A stretch of 12,636 nucleotides of DNA. It comes from Thermodesulfobacteriota bacterium (GTDB lineage: Bacteria > Desulfobacterota_D > UBA1144 > Nemesobacterales > UBA2774). The notes below the pieces were generated by a model. That model worked only from the letters and a program-made list of their open reading frames with translations, did no database searches and had not been told where the DNA came from. A program made the position numbers and the translations under genes. This document shows, in pieces, positions 1 to 6,363 of this stretch; within the stretch, counting starts at the first letter, position 1; the number at the start of each line of letters is the position of its first letter. Location: positions 1 to 12,636 of the forward strand of contig JBCCIH010000045.1 of assembly GCA_039028315.1 (NCBI GenBank), written 5' to 3'.

Positions 1-309
1 CCCGGAACAGTGGCCGCAGATTTTTCGGAGGACACATATGTTGATCCTGACCTTGCGAGCGAAAGACTTACCGAGCTTCAGTCATATCAGAAAGAAATTA
101 CGTCCACAAAAAATAAATCTCGTGTAGGCTTAATAGAGAACGTACTTGTTGAGGGCGAGAGCCGAAACGATCCTGAGTTTTTATCAGGCAGGACTGACCA
201 CAACAGGATATTAAATTTTAAAGGTCCTAAGAGCCTTGTTGGTAAGACGGTCAAGGTGAAAGTTACAGAAGGTCTTTTGAACTCACTTAGAGGAGAATTG
301 GTGGTATAA
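1..309 (+). CDS. miaB: tRNA-2-methylthio-N6-dimethylallyladenosine synthase MiaB, C-terminal fragment
   Basis: The 5' part lies outside the window; 102 codons and the TAA stop remain. The frame is open from base 1 (P-G-T-V-A-A-D), so the GTG at 10 is an internal valine codon, not a start. The start of the fragment resembles the end of the radical-SAM region ('PGTVAAD', then an E-R-L-x-x-L-Q-x-x-Q helix). The last 65 or so residues look like a TRAM RNA-binding domain, with 'VLVEGESRND' and 'LSGRTDHNRILNF', both typical of MiaB. MiaB is a radical-SAM [4Fe-4S] enzyme that adds a methylthio group to i6A37 of tRNAs reading UNN codons. RimO and MtaB are related, but the TRAM sequence fits MiaB best. 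The DUF151 gene starts 18 bp downstream with a strong ribosome-binding site, so the two are probably co-transcribed. Confidence 0.9.
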   Translation, partial: PGTVAADFSEDTYVDPDLASERLTELQSYQKEITSTKNKSRVGLIENVLVEGESRNDPEFLSGRTDHNRILNFKGPKSLVGKTVKVKVTEGLLNSLRGELVV

Positions 310-310
310 T
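305..310 (+). promoter_or_regulatory. Possible extended -10 promoter element overlapping the miaB stop
   Basis: TATAAT at 305-310 is preceded by TGG, giving an extended -10 pattern (TGnTATAAT), and it overlaps the miaB stop codon. No good -35 box lies at normal spacing; TTGAAC at 277-282 is about 22 bp upstream. Transcription from here would begin near 317, inside the Shine-Dalgarno of the next gene, so its use is doubtful. The match may be chance. Confidence 0.25.
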
Positions 311-315
311 CATTT

Positions 316-321
316 AGGAGG
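316..321 (+). promoter_or_regulatory. Strong Shine-Dalgarno for the DUF151 gene
   Basis: AGGAGG sits 6 nt before the ATG at 328. It is a full match to the anti-SD core and fixes that start. It stands out because most other genes here have no comparable site. Confidence 0.8.
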
Positions 322-327
322 CAGCAC

Positions 328-801
328 ATGTTAGAAATGAAAGTTTCCGGAATTGCGCTAGATCCATTTACAAACACCCCAATTGTAATCCTCAAAGATT
401 TGACCAATGAAAAAACTCTTCCAATTTGGATTGGATTTATGGAAGCAAGCTCTATTGCTATGGAGCTTGAGAAGACTCCCCGCGTTAGACCTATCACCCA
501 TGACTTAGTTAAGAACTTGATAGATAAGCTTGGATATCACGTCTCAAAAATTGAAGTAACTGATCTTAGAAACGATACTTTCTATGCAACCATGCATTTC
601 AAAAAAGAGTCTGAGGAGTATGTCTTAGACGCAAGGCCAAGCGACGCCATAGCTATAGCGATAAGGACCGAATCTCCAATTTTTGTAAACGAACAGGTCC
701 TAGAGAAATCTAAGAGCATAGAAATTGACGATGACAAAGAAAAGCTCGATAAGCTCCTAGAAGACTTGCCCGAAGGAGATTTCGGCAAATACAAGATGTA
801 A
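328..801 (+). CDS. Bifunctional nuclease (BFN/DUF151) family protein
   Basis: A 157-residue soluble protein. The DUF151 domain fills roughly residues 1-130: an N-terminal 'MLEMKVSGIALDP' strand, 'LPIWIGFMEASSIAMELE' around residues 30-48, and the conserved 'LDARPSDAIAIAIR' block near residues 100-113. The C-terminal tail (about 130-157) is acidic and lysine-rich, with no recognisable extra domain; some relatives carry a UvrB/UvrC motif there. Members have been described as having RNase and DNase activity in plants, and a Thermotoga structure is known, but the bacterial role is poorly defined. Here it directly follows miaB. The family call is firm; the physiological role is not. Confidence 0.9.
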   Translation: MLEMKVSGIALDPFTNTPIVILKDLTNEKTLPIWIGFMEASSIAMELEKTPRVRPITHDLVKNLIDKLGYHVSKIEVTDLRNDTFYATMHFKKESEEYVLDARPSDAIAIAIRTESPIFVNEQVLEKSKSIEIDDDKEKLDKLLEDLPEGDFGKYKM

Positions 802-813
802 AGTGTTTAATTC

Positions 814-825
814 ATACCTAGGTAT
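814..825. repeat. 12-bp perfect palindrome upstream of trmFO
   Basis: ATACCTAGGTAT is a perfect inverted repeat centred between 819 and 820. Allowing one mismatched pair it extends to 811-828. It begins 13 bp after the DUF151 stop and lies about 75 bp before the trmFO start. It could be an operator for a dimeric regulator or part of a transcript end, but no U-tract follows, so an intrinsic terminator is unlikely. Confidence 0.35.
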
Positions 826-852
826 TAAGTCAACACGCCAAAACTTAAACGT

Positions 853-881
853 TTTATATCCCTTACATTAATAGATATATA
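853..881 (+). promoter_or_regulatory. Possible trmFO promoter
   Basis: TTTATA (853-858) and TATATA (876-881) are separated by 17 bp in an AT-rich stretch 20-48 bp before the trmFO ATG. The match is modest and AT-rich DNA yields such patterns easily. A promoter here would be consistent with the 99-bp gap after the DUF151 gene. Confidence 0.3.
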
Positions 882-900
882 TTCAGGTAGAATAACGCCC

Positions 901-2223
901 ATGTCAGAGCGAAATTATATAACTGTGGTCGGAGGCGGGCTTGCGGGATGCGAGGCTGCGCATCATGCTTCCAAGCTGGGAGTACGGGTCAAACTTATTG
1001 AGATGAGGCCTGAGAAAATATCCCCAGCCCACAATTCAAATGATTTAGGGGAGCTCGTTTGCAGCAACTCTCTTAAGTCTGACTCGTTGGATAACGCAAG
1101 CGGCGTTCTCAAAGAGGAGATGAGAAAGCTGGGCTCACTGGTAATTGAAGCGGCTGATAACAACCGAGTGCCGGCAGGAAAAGCCCTTGCGGTTGACCGC
1201 ACAAAATTCGCCGAATACCTGACTAAAAAAATTGAGGAGAATCCTCTTATAGATCTTGTGAGAGAGGAGTTCAAAGAAATACCTGAGAATTTAGAGGCGC
1301 CTTTAATTATAGCAAGCGGCCCGCTTACTTCAGAGCCACTTTCAGAAAGCATAAAGGATCTCTCTAACTCCGATCATCTGTATTTCTATGACTCTATATC
1401 ACCAATAGTTGATGCGGATAGCATAGATTATGATGTGGTTTATAGGGCATCACGATATGAAAATGGAGTTGAGGAAGAAGGTGATTACTTAAACTGCCCT
1501 CTAAATAAAGAACAGTACTACAGTTTGATAGACGAGCTTTTAGAAGCTGAAAAAATAGAGACACGTGATTTTGAAAAGGGTATATATTTCGAGAGCTGCC
1601 TTCCCGTTGAGGTAATCGCAGAAAGGGGAAAAGACACTCTTAGGTTTGGCCCGGCAAGACCCGTTGGGCTCAAAGATCCTAGAACAGGACACACGCCCTA
1701 TGCTGTTGTTCAGCTAAGGTGTGAAAATAAACAAGCGTCCATGTATAACCTCGTTGGGTTTCAAACCAAGCTTAGATACCCTGAGCAGAGAAGAATATTT
1801 AGAACTATTCCTGGGCTTGAGAGCGCTGAGTTTATGAGATATGGAAGCATGCACAGAAACACATATATAAACTCTCCTGAGCTTATGCGCCCTACTCTAG
1901 AGTTTATGCATAGCAATAACTTATTTTTTGCAGGGCAAATCCTTGGCGTAGAAGGATATGTGGAATCTGCGGCAATGGGCATAATTGCCGGGATAAACGC
2001 TGCGAAGAGCCTCAAGGGTGAAAAGCCCATAGTACCGCCAAGAGAAACAGCACTCGGATCACTTATTAACTACATTACAGACCAAGAAGTTAAAAGCTTT
2101 CAGCCTATGAATATTAATTTTGGCTTGTTCCCGCAGATTGAAAAGAGAATGCCAAAAGCTGAGAAGAAAAAGCTAATTGCTAATAGAGCAATTGACTCCA
2201 TCTCTGAATTTAATACTAATTAA
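901..2223 (+). CDS. trmFO: Methylenetetrahydrofolate--tRNA-(uracil-5-)-methyltransferase TrmFO
   Basis: A 440-residue protein, the usual family length. It makes m5U54 in the T-loop of tRNA using methylene-THF as carbon donor and FADH2 as reductant, in the cytoplasm. The N-terminal dinucleotide fold is clear ('VVGGGLAGCEAAHHAS', residues 9-24). 'MRPEKISPAHNS' (35-46) and 'ELVCSNSLKSD' (51-61, Cys54) follow. Cys233 in 'YFESCLPVEVIAERG' and Cys54 appear to match the two functional cysteines known in the Bacillus enzyme. 'LRFGPARPVGL' (247-257) and 'AGQILGVEGYVESAAMG' (344-360) complete the FAD and folate binding signature. The related MnmG (GidA) is much longer, which excludes it. The Shine-Dalgarno is weak (AGG about 12 nt upstream). 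This is the folate-dependent route, as opposed to SAM-dependent TrmA. Confidence 0.97.
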   Translation: MSERNYITVVGGGLAGCEAAHHASKLGVRVKLIEMRPEKISPAHNSNDLGELVCSNSLKSDSLDNASGVLKEEMRKLGSLVIEAADNNRVPAGKALAVDRTKFAEYLTKKIEENPLIDLVREEFKEIPENLEAPLIIASGPLTSEPLSESIKDLSNSDHLYFYDSISPIVDADSIDYDVVYRASRYENGVEEEGDYLNCPLNKEQYYSLIDELLEAEKIETRDFEKGIYFESCLPVEVIAERGKDTLRFGPARPVGLKDPRTGHTPYAVVQLRCENKQASMYNLVGFQTKLRYPEQRRIFRTIPGLESAEFMRYGSMHRNTYINSPELMRPTLEFMHSNNLFFAGQILGVEGYVESAAMGIIAGINAAKSLKGEKPIVPPRETALGSLINYITDQEVKSFQPMNINFGLFPQIEKRMPKAEKKKLIANRAIDSISEFNTN

Positions 2224-2313
2224 CCCTTAAGAATCTATTTGAACAAAGCTTGTAGAAAAATCAACTATAGATCATAAGCTCCAGCAATAACTATCTATTT
2301 TAATGAAAAATAC

Positions 2314-2342
2314 TTGACTTTTAGTCTAATTTGGAATAGGGT
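2314..2342 (+). promoter_or_regulatory. Probable promoter of the merR-like gene
   Basis: TTGACT (2314-2319) matches the -35 consensus at 5 of 6 positions. With a 17-bp spacer the -10 would be TAGGGT (2337-2342), a weak match, putting the start almost at the ATG and making a nearly leaderless transcript. A better -10 sequence, TACAAT (2343-2348), is 23 bp from the -35. The short dyad GACT-TTT-AGTC (2316-2326) overlaps the -35 and spacer. Confidence 0.4.
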
Positions 2343-2349
2343 TACAATT

Positions 2350-2694
2350 ATGTACGGGCAGCAGGCTGAGGTGCAGTTACCTGATAAAATCTACTTTCGG
2401 ATAGGTGAGGTTAGCGACTTTACCGGTATAAAGCCATATGTGCTAAGATACTGGGAAAGTGAATTTGACCAGATCAATCCTATTAGAAGAAAGTCCCAGC
2501 GTCTTTATGACAGAGAGACCATCCATACTGTCATCAAGATTAAGAATATGCTCTATGAGCAGAATTTCACTATTGCCGGGGCCAAGAAAAAATTAAAAGA
2601 AGAAGCCAATCAAAAAAGGGTCAGCACTAAAGTAAATGTGCTCCTTCATGAAGTACTTGCCGAGCTAAAATCCATTAAAAAAGAATTAGGTTAA
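2350..2694 (+). CDS. Small MerR-family DNA-binding regulator
   Basis: 114 residues from the ATG at 2350. An in-frame TTG at 2314 would add 12 residues, but it is the T-T-G of a good -35 box and the extra residues match no family feature. Residues 15-34 form the MerR winged-helix start ('YFRIGEVSDFTGIKPYVLRY'). The wing region 'QRLYDRETI' (50-58) and the 'LYEQNFTIAGAKKKLKEE' helix pair (68-85) follow. The last 25 residues are a short, probably dimer-forming helix with no effector-binding domain and no metal-binding cysteines, so no ligand can be assigned. As I recall, similar short MerR-like proteins sit beside tRNA-Pro and surE in deltaproteobacteria such as Geobacter. Target unknown; autoregulation is possible given the dyad in its promoter. 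The Shine-Dalgarno is weak (AGGG, 8 nt upstream). Confidence 0.85.
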   Translation: MYGQQAEVQLPDKIYFRIGEVSDFTGIKPYVLRYWESEFDQINPIRRKSQRLYDRETIHTVIKIKNMLYEQNFTIAGAKKKLKEEANQKRVSTKVNVLLHEVLAELKSIKKELG

Positions 2695-2719
2695 ACTCCC
2701 AACCAAAGCATTTTCCATT

Positions 2720-2725
2720 TATAAT
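2720..2725 (+). promoter_or_regulatory. Possible -10 box for tRNA-Pro
   Basis: A perfect TATAAT lies 17 bp before the first base of the tRNA, allowing a short 5' leader to be removed by RNase P. The -35 region at 17-bp spacing (TCCCAA, 2697-2702) is poor. The intergenic sequence is AT-rich, so chance is not excluded. Confidence 0.4.
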
Positions 2726-2742
2726 AAGATTTATTACATAGT

Positions 2743-2819
2743 CGGGGTGTAGCGCAGACTGGTAGCGCATCGGTCTGGGGGACCGGAGGTCGCCGGTTCA
2801 AGTCCGGCCACCCCGACCA
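2743..2819 (+). tRNA. tRNA-Pro (anticodon GGG)
   Basis: The full cloverleaf can be drawn. The acceptor stem is 2743-2749 (CGGGGTG) with 2809-2815 (CACCCCG). The D-stem is GCGC/GCGC (2752-2755 / 2765-2768). The anticodon stem is TCGGT/ACCGG (2770-2774 / 2782-2786), with one G-U pair. Anticodon GGG is at 2777-2779, followed by G37 as expected for proline tRNAs (m1G37 site). The T-arm is GCCGG/CCGGC with loop TTCAAGT (2797-2803). The discriminator is A2816, and CCA is encoded at 2817-2819. The product reads CCC and, by wobble, CCU. The gene sits alone between the MerR-like gene and surE. Confidence 0.97.
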
Positions 2820-2822
2820 CTC

Positions 2823-2838
2823 TAAAAGACCTCTTTTA
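2823..2838 (+). terminator. Weak hairpin just after tRNA-Pro
   Basis: TAAAAG (2823-2828) and CTTTTA (2833-2838) pair around an ACCT loop, 3 nt after the encoded CCA. The stem is short and AT-rich and no T-run follows, so termination would be inefficient. It could instead be a trailer-processing structure, with read-through into surE. Confidence 0.3.
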
Positions 2839-2901
2839 AGTAAGTGTTTAATCATGTATTTTGTAATCCTTAATAACGGCCTTTCAAAATAGCAAACGCA
2901 T

Positions 2902-3669
2902 ATGCCTAAAAGAATATTAATATCTAATGACGACGGAATTAACTCCGAGGGAATTCATAAACTTTTTGAGACGCTAAAAAAGTTGGGTGAAGTATACATT
3001 GTTGCCCCCGACAGAGATCAAAGTGCGGTTAGCCACTCGCTAAGTTTATTCAGGCCACTAAGGTTGGACAAAATATCAGAGTTTGTATACACCGCAGACG
3101 GAACCCCAACTGACTGTATAAACCTTGCCATAAACGGCTTGCTTAGAGACAAGAAGCCTGATCTGGTTGTGTCTGGAATAAACAAAGGTGAGAACTTAGG
3201 GGACGACATTACATATTCAGGCACGGTTAGTGCCGCCATGGAGGGAACACTTTTAGGAATACCATCTATTGCAATATCACTTGTTGGAAGAAGGGATTTT
3301 AATTTCGACCATGCGCTGGATCACGCGGAATCCATTGCTAGGTATGTGCTGGATAAAGGACTACCAAGAGACACCCTTTTAAATGTCAATATTCCCAATA
3401 AGCCTCATCGTGAACACAAGGGGATAATGATTACACGTCAGGGAAAGCGTCTTTATGATGAGCCTATTGTAGAAAAAGTTGACCCGAGGGGCAAGAAATA
3501 CTACTGGATTGGCGGCGATGAACTTGGATACATACATATTGAGGAATCTGATATTGTGGCAATAAATGAGGGGTATGTATCGGTAACTCCCATAACTCTA
3601 GATCTAACAAAGCATGACTTTTTAGAAACTCTAAAGTCTCATCTGACAAAGGACGATAGTGATGATTAG
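2902..3669 (+). CDS. surE: 5'/3'-nucleotidase SurE
   Basis: 255 residues, a normal length. SurE is a metal-dependent phosphatase that dephosphorylates 5'- and 3'-nucleoside monophosphates in the cytoplasm (survival protein of stationary phase). The N-terminal 'ILISNDDGINSEGI' (5-18) carries the metal-binding Asp10-Asp11 pair. 'VAPDRDQSAVSHSLS' (34-48) supplies Ser41, 'DGTPTDCI' (66-73) follows, and 'VSGINKGENLGDDITYSGTV' (90-109) supplies Asn94 and the active-site loop. The start is the ATG at 2902, with no visible Shine-Dalgarno. The last 8 bp overlap the next gene. Neighbouring pcm, nlpD or rpoS genes, often found next to surE in proteobacteria, are absent; a membrane gene follows instead. 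Confidence 0.97.
   Translation: MPKRILISNDDGINSEGIHKLFETLKKLGEVYIVAPDRDQSAVSHSLSLFRPLRLDKISEFVYTADGTPTDCINLAINGLLRDKKPDLVVSGINKGENLGDDITYSGTVSAAMEGTLLGIPSIAISLVGRRDFNFDHALDHAESIARYVLDKGLPRDTLLNVNIPNKPHREHKGIMITRQGKRLYDEPIVEKVDPRGKKYYWIGGDELGYIHIEESDIVAINEGYVSVTPITLDLTKHDFLETLKSHLTKDDSDD
3648..3653 (+). promoter_or_regulatory. Shine-Dalgarno deciding the yqaA-like start
   Basis: AAAGGA lies inside the 3' end of surE, 8 nt before the ATG at 3662. This spacing favours ATG 3662 over the adjacent in-frame GTG at 3659. Confidence 0.6.
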
Positions 3670-4249
3670 AAGGCTTTATGATTGGGTGCTAAGCTGGGCG
3701 GACACAAAATACGGAACCCCTGCTATGGCTATTGTTTCCTTTATGGAATCATCTTTTTTTCCAATCCCTCCTGATCCACTGCTTATGGCGTTGTGCTTAG
3801 GCAAACCAAAAAAATCATTTTGGTATGCGTTTATCTGCTCCGCAGCATCGGTGCTCGGAGGCGTGCTGGGTTATTTTATTGGATGGGCCCTTTGGGATCT
3901 GTTAAGCGGCTTTTTCTTAACATATGTTTTTAATGAAGAAGCTTTTAATTACGTGGGTGATCTATATAATCAAAATGCCTTTTTAGCAGTACTGGGAGCT
4001 GCCATAACACCTATACCTTATAAGGTATTCACTGTCGCAGCCGGTGTGTTCCATATAAGTTTATTTTATTTAATAATTGCATCCGCCATTGGTAGATCAG
4101 CTAGATTTTTTCTAGAGGCTGGTTTAATTTATTTCTTTGGTGAGAAAATAAAGAATTTCATCGATAAGTACTTGAATCTATTAGCTACCCTGTTCTTTGT
4201 ACTAATAGTGCTAGGTTTTATCATAGTTAGGTTCTTATTAAAACATTAG
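3662..4249 (+). CDS. YqaA/DedA-family (VTT domain) inner-membrane protein
   Basis: 195 residues from ATG 3662, overlapping the surE stop by 8 bp (ATGATTAG). Hydrophobic stretches lie at about 20-45, 53-80, 105-135, 133-157 and 170-192, a polytopic inner-membrane protein. Family signals are 'MESSFFPIPPDPLL' (28-41: a glutamate followed by F-x-I-P-x-D, a re-entrant loop), 'TPIPYKVFTVAAGVF' (116-130) and 'GRSARFFLEAGL' (144-155, the conserved G-R-x-x-R-F). Together they match the SNARE-associated/VTT group. DedA relatives affect membrane homeostasis, and some have been shown to flip phospholipids or undecaprenyl phosphate. This YqaA-like subgroup has no settled function. The overlap with surE suggests translational coupling; a functional link is not evident. 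Confidence 0.85.
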   Translation: MIRRLYDWVLSWADTKYGTPAMAIVSFMESSFFPIPPDPLLMALCLGKPKKSFWYAFICSAASVLGGVLGYFIGWALWDLLSGFFLTYVFNEEAFNYVGDLYNQNAFLAVLGAAITPIPYKVFTVAAGVFHISLFYLIIASAIGRSARFFLEAGLIYFFGEKIKNFIDKYLNLLATLFFVLIVLGFIIVRFLLKH

Positions 4250-4253
4250 TCGT

Positions 4254-4287
4254 TACAATGGGTATATGATAATATAAAGAGCGAGGG
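4254..4287 (+). promoter_or_regulatory. Upstream signals of gpgS: possible -10 and a good Shine-Dalgarno
   Basis: GAGGG at 4283-4287 lies 7 nt before the ATG at 4295 and is a convincing ribosome-binding site. TACAAT (4254-4259) and TATGAT (4265-4270) are both 5-of-6 matches to a -10 box, but neither has a good -35. The 45-bp gap after the yqaA-like gene leaves room for a promoter, so the osmolyte genes may be transcribed separately from surE-yqaA. Confidence 0.4.
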
Positions 4288-4294
4288 ATAACAT

Positions 4295-5503
4295 ATGGGC
4301 GATTTTCATCAGACAGAAACTATATCCACACTTCATAGGCTCAAAACAGACAATCTTGAGCAATTAGAAGAAGAGCTAAATGAATTTTCTGAAAGCAGGC
4401 CAATTGCACTTGTGCTACCTTGTCTATATTCGGAGCTTCAAAGAGTAGCGCTTAAAAACATCCTTGAGCATTTAAAGGATGTTACCTATTTAAACGAGAT
4501 TGTAATTACAATTGGAAGAGCCAGTGAGGATGAATTCAAACACGCTCAGGAATATTTCTCCGTTCTGCCTCAAGACTATAAACTTATCTGGGATGACGGA
4601 GAGAAAGTACAGTCCCTTTTTAACCTTCTTAAAGAAAACGGCCTTGATGTGGGAGACCGTGGTAAAGGAAGAGCAGCTTGGATTGCATATGGCTATGTAC
4701 TTGCCAGAGAGAAAAGTGAAGTAATCGCTCTTCATGATTGCGATGTTCTAACATACAATAGAGAACTTTTAGCAAGACTCTGTTATCCGCTTGCAAACCC
4801 TAATATGGATTATGAGTTTTGTAAGGGTTACTATCCGCGCGTCACTGACAGACTATACGGCCGAGTTACAAGGCTTTTTATATCACCTATAATTAGAGCG
4901 CTTAAAAAAATTGTAGGACATATGCCGTTTTTGGTTTATCTAGACAGTTTTAGATATCCGCTCGCAGGTGAGTTTTCAATGAAAGCAGATCTGGCAAGAA
5001 TAAACCGCATACCAGCAGATTGGGGCCTTGAAGTAGGATCTTTGGCTGAGGTATATAGAAATGTATCTTTAAAAAGGATCTGTCAGGTTGATTTGGCTGA
5101 TAACTATGAGCACAAGCATCAGGACGTATCCGCTCATGATGCGGACAGTGGCCTTTTAAAGATGTGTACGGACATATCAACTTCACTGTTTACTATTTTA
5201 TCTTCTGAGGGCGTTCAGTTTTCAGAACCCCTGTTTAATACTTTATATGTTACCTATCTAAGAATTGCTCAGGATGCGATAAAGATGTATAACGATGACG
5301 CTGCAATTAACGGCCTATTTTTTGACAGACATGCCGAGGGGCTTGCGGTGGAAACATTTGTTCAGGGCGTAAGAATTGCAAGCCAGAAATTCTTAGAAGA
5401 CCCGCTTGCTTCCCCTACTATTCCAAACTGGAGCAGGGTAACTTCAGCGATACCAGATTTTCTGGACCAACTCGAATTAGCTGTTGAAGAAGACAATGCC
5501 TAA
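4295..5503 (+). CDS. gpgS: Glucosyl-3-phosphoglycerate synthase (GT81 family)
   Basis: 402 residues. The expected reaction is NDP-glucose + 3-phosphoglycerate to glucosyl-3-phosphoglycerate, the first step of glucosylglycerate synthesis, in the cytoplasm. The N-terminus 'MGDFHQTETISTLHRL' and 'ALVLPCLYSEL' (38-48) resemble the bacterial/archaeal GpgS group. 'RGKGRAAW' (122-129) gives the nucleotide-sugar lysine (Lys124). 'LHDCDVLTY' (146-154) holds the D-x-D metal site (Asp148, Asp150). 'GEFSM' (225-229) fits the acceptor loop, 'DWGLEVG' (242-248) the catalytic region, and 'YEHKHQ' (271-276) the histidine-rich metal/substrate segment. The C-terminal 120 residues are helical. The adjoining phosphatase, overlapping by 8 bp, strongly supports the assignment. 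Mannosyl-3-phosphoglycerate synthase (GT55) is the alternative but has a different sequence. Sugar-donor specificity cannot be read directly. Confidence 0.88.
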   Translation: MGDFHQTETISTLHRLKTDNLEQLEEELNEFSESRPIALVLPCLYSELQRVALKNILEHLKDVTYLNEIVITIGRASEDEFKHAQEYFSVLPQDYKLIWDDGEKVQSLFNLLKENGLDVGDRGKGRAAWIAYGYVLAREKSEVIALHDCDVLTYNRELLARLCYPLANPNMDYEFCKGYYPRVTDRLYGRVTRLFISPIIRALKKIVGHMPFLVYLDSFRYPLAGEFSMKADLARINRIPADWGLEVGSLAEVYRNVSLKRICQVDLADNYEHKHQDVSAHDADSGLLKMCTDISTSLFTILSSEGVQFSEPLFNTLYVTYLRIAQDAIKMYNDDAAINGLFFDRHAEGLAVETFVQGVRIASQKFLEDPLASPTIPNWSRVTSAIPDFLDQLELAVEEDNA

Positions 5504-6311
5504 AGTTGTAATATTCACCGATCTTGATGCGACGCTCTTAGATCATAATACATATTCATTCAAAGCCGCTGCACAGGCGCTGGAACTTATAAAATCAAAG
5601 CAAATCCCTCTTATACTTTGTAGCAGTAAAGTTAGAGCTGAAATTGAATATTACCAAGACTTACTCAATATCAAATGCCCTTTTATTTCCGAAAATGGCG
5701 GCGGAATTTTTATCCCAAAGGACTATTTCTCCCTGGAGTTTAGATTCGATAGAGAATTAGGTAATTACAAGGTGGTCGAGCTTGGAACACAAAGAGAAAA
5801 ATTAATCCAAACTTTAGAATCCATAAGCAAACAGACAGGCGTTAAAATTCGTGGATTCTCTCAAATGAGTGTAAGTGAAATTGCCCAGCTTTCAGGTTTA
5901 GATGAAAATATAGCAAAACTTGCTGTTCAGCGGGACTACAGCGAGCCGTGTATAATAGATAATGATGAGGAAAATAACGAAACTATAGCTGAAGAAATTA
6001 ATCTAAATGGATATAGACACACACGCGGGGGCAGGTTTCATCATATATTGGGCGGAAATGACAAGGGGAAAGCGGTCGAGATGCTAACAAATATATACAG
6101 AGCGGAATTTGTAGATGTTAAAACTGTTGCTCTTGGTGACAGCTTAAATGATTTACCGATGCTTAAGGTAGTCGACATACCAATTCTTGTTCAAAAACCT
6201 GCAGGCAGCTATGACCCTGGAATTAAGCTTACAAATTTAACTTATGCTGATGGCATAGGCCCTAGCGGGTGGAACTCTTCTATATTAAAGCTGTTTATGA
6301 ACTTTGAGTAA
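5496..6311 (+). CDS. gpgP: Glucosyl-/mannosyl-3-phosphoglycerate phosphatase (HAD-IIB)
   Basis: 271 residues from the ATG at 5496. The in-frame TTG at 5484 is less likely because the ATG gives the normal N-terminus 'MPKVVIFTDLDATLLD'. HAD motif I is 'TDLDATLLD' (8-16; nucleophile Asp9, acid/base Asp11). Motif II is 'LCSSK' (41-45), motif III Lys190 in 'GGNDKGKA' (186-193), and motif IV 'LGDSLND' (213-219). 'ISENGGGIF' (64-72) is typical of the Cof/MPGP group. The enzyme should remove phosphate from glucosyl-3-phosphoglycerate to release glucosylglycerate. The gene begins inside the gpgS stop (ATGCCTAA, 8-bp overlap), implying coupled translation. This is the MpgP-type phosphatase, as described in Persephonella, not the histidine-phosphatase GpgP of mycobacteria. 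Such enzymes can act on both glucosyl and mannosyl substrates. Confidence 0.87.
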   Translation: MPKVVIFTDLDATLLDHNTYSFKAAAQALELIKSKQIPLILCSSKVRAEIEYYQDLLNIKCPFISENGGGIFIPKDYFSLEFRFDRELGNYKVVELGTQREKLIQTLESISKQTGVKIRGFSQMSVSEIAQLSGLDENIAKLAVQRDYSEPCIIDNDEENNETIAEEINLNGYRHTRGGRFHHILGGNDKGKAVEMLTNIYRAEFVDVKTVALGDSLNDLPMLKVVDIPILVQKPAGSYDPGIKLTNLTYADGIGPSGWNSSILKLFMNFE

Positions 6312-6363
6312 CAAGCTGCTAATAATGATAGTATTTAACAAAGCCCAGTGGTAAACTAAGCAA

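Noticed and set aside
87..497. 136-residue minus-strand open frame over miaB/DUF151
   Set aside because: It is antisense to two clearly recognised genes, shows no family features, and has no ribosome-binding site. It is a shadow of the real coding frames.
963..1352. 129-residue minus-strand open frame inside trmFO
   Set aside because: Antisense to conserved FAD-domain sequence; no recognisable protein features.
2224..2313. Small gene or terminator between trmFO and the merR-like gene
   Set aside because: Only short, widely spaced 6-bp inverted matches (ATAGAT/ATCTAT) and a 6-bp direct repeat (AACTAT) were found. They are too weak in AT-rich sequence to call.
5484..5486. TTG as the start of gpgP
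   Set aside because: It adds only four residues before the canonical MPKVVIFTDLD start. The ATG at 5496 is the better choice.
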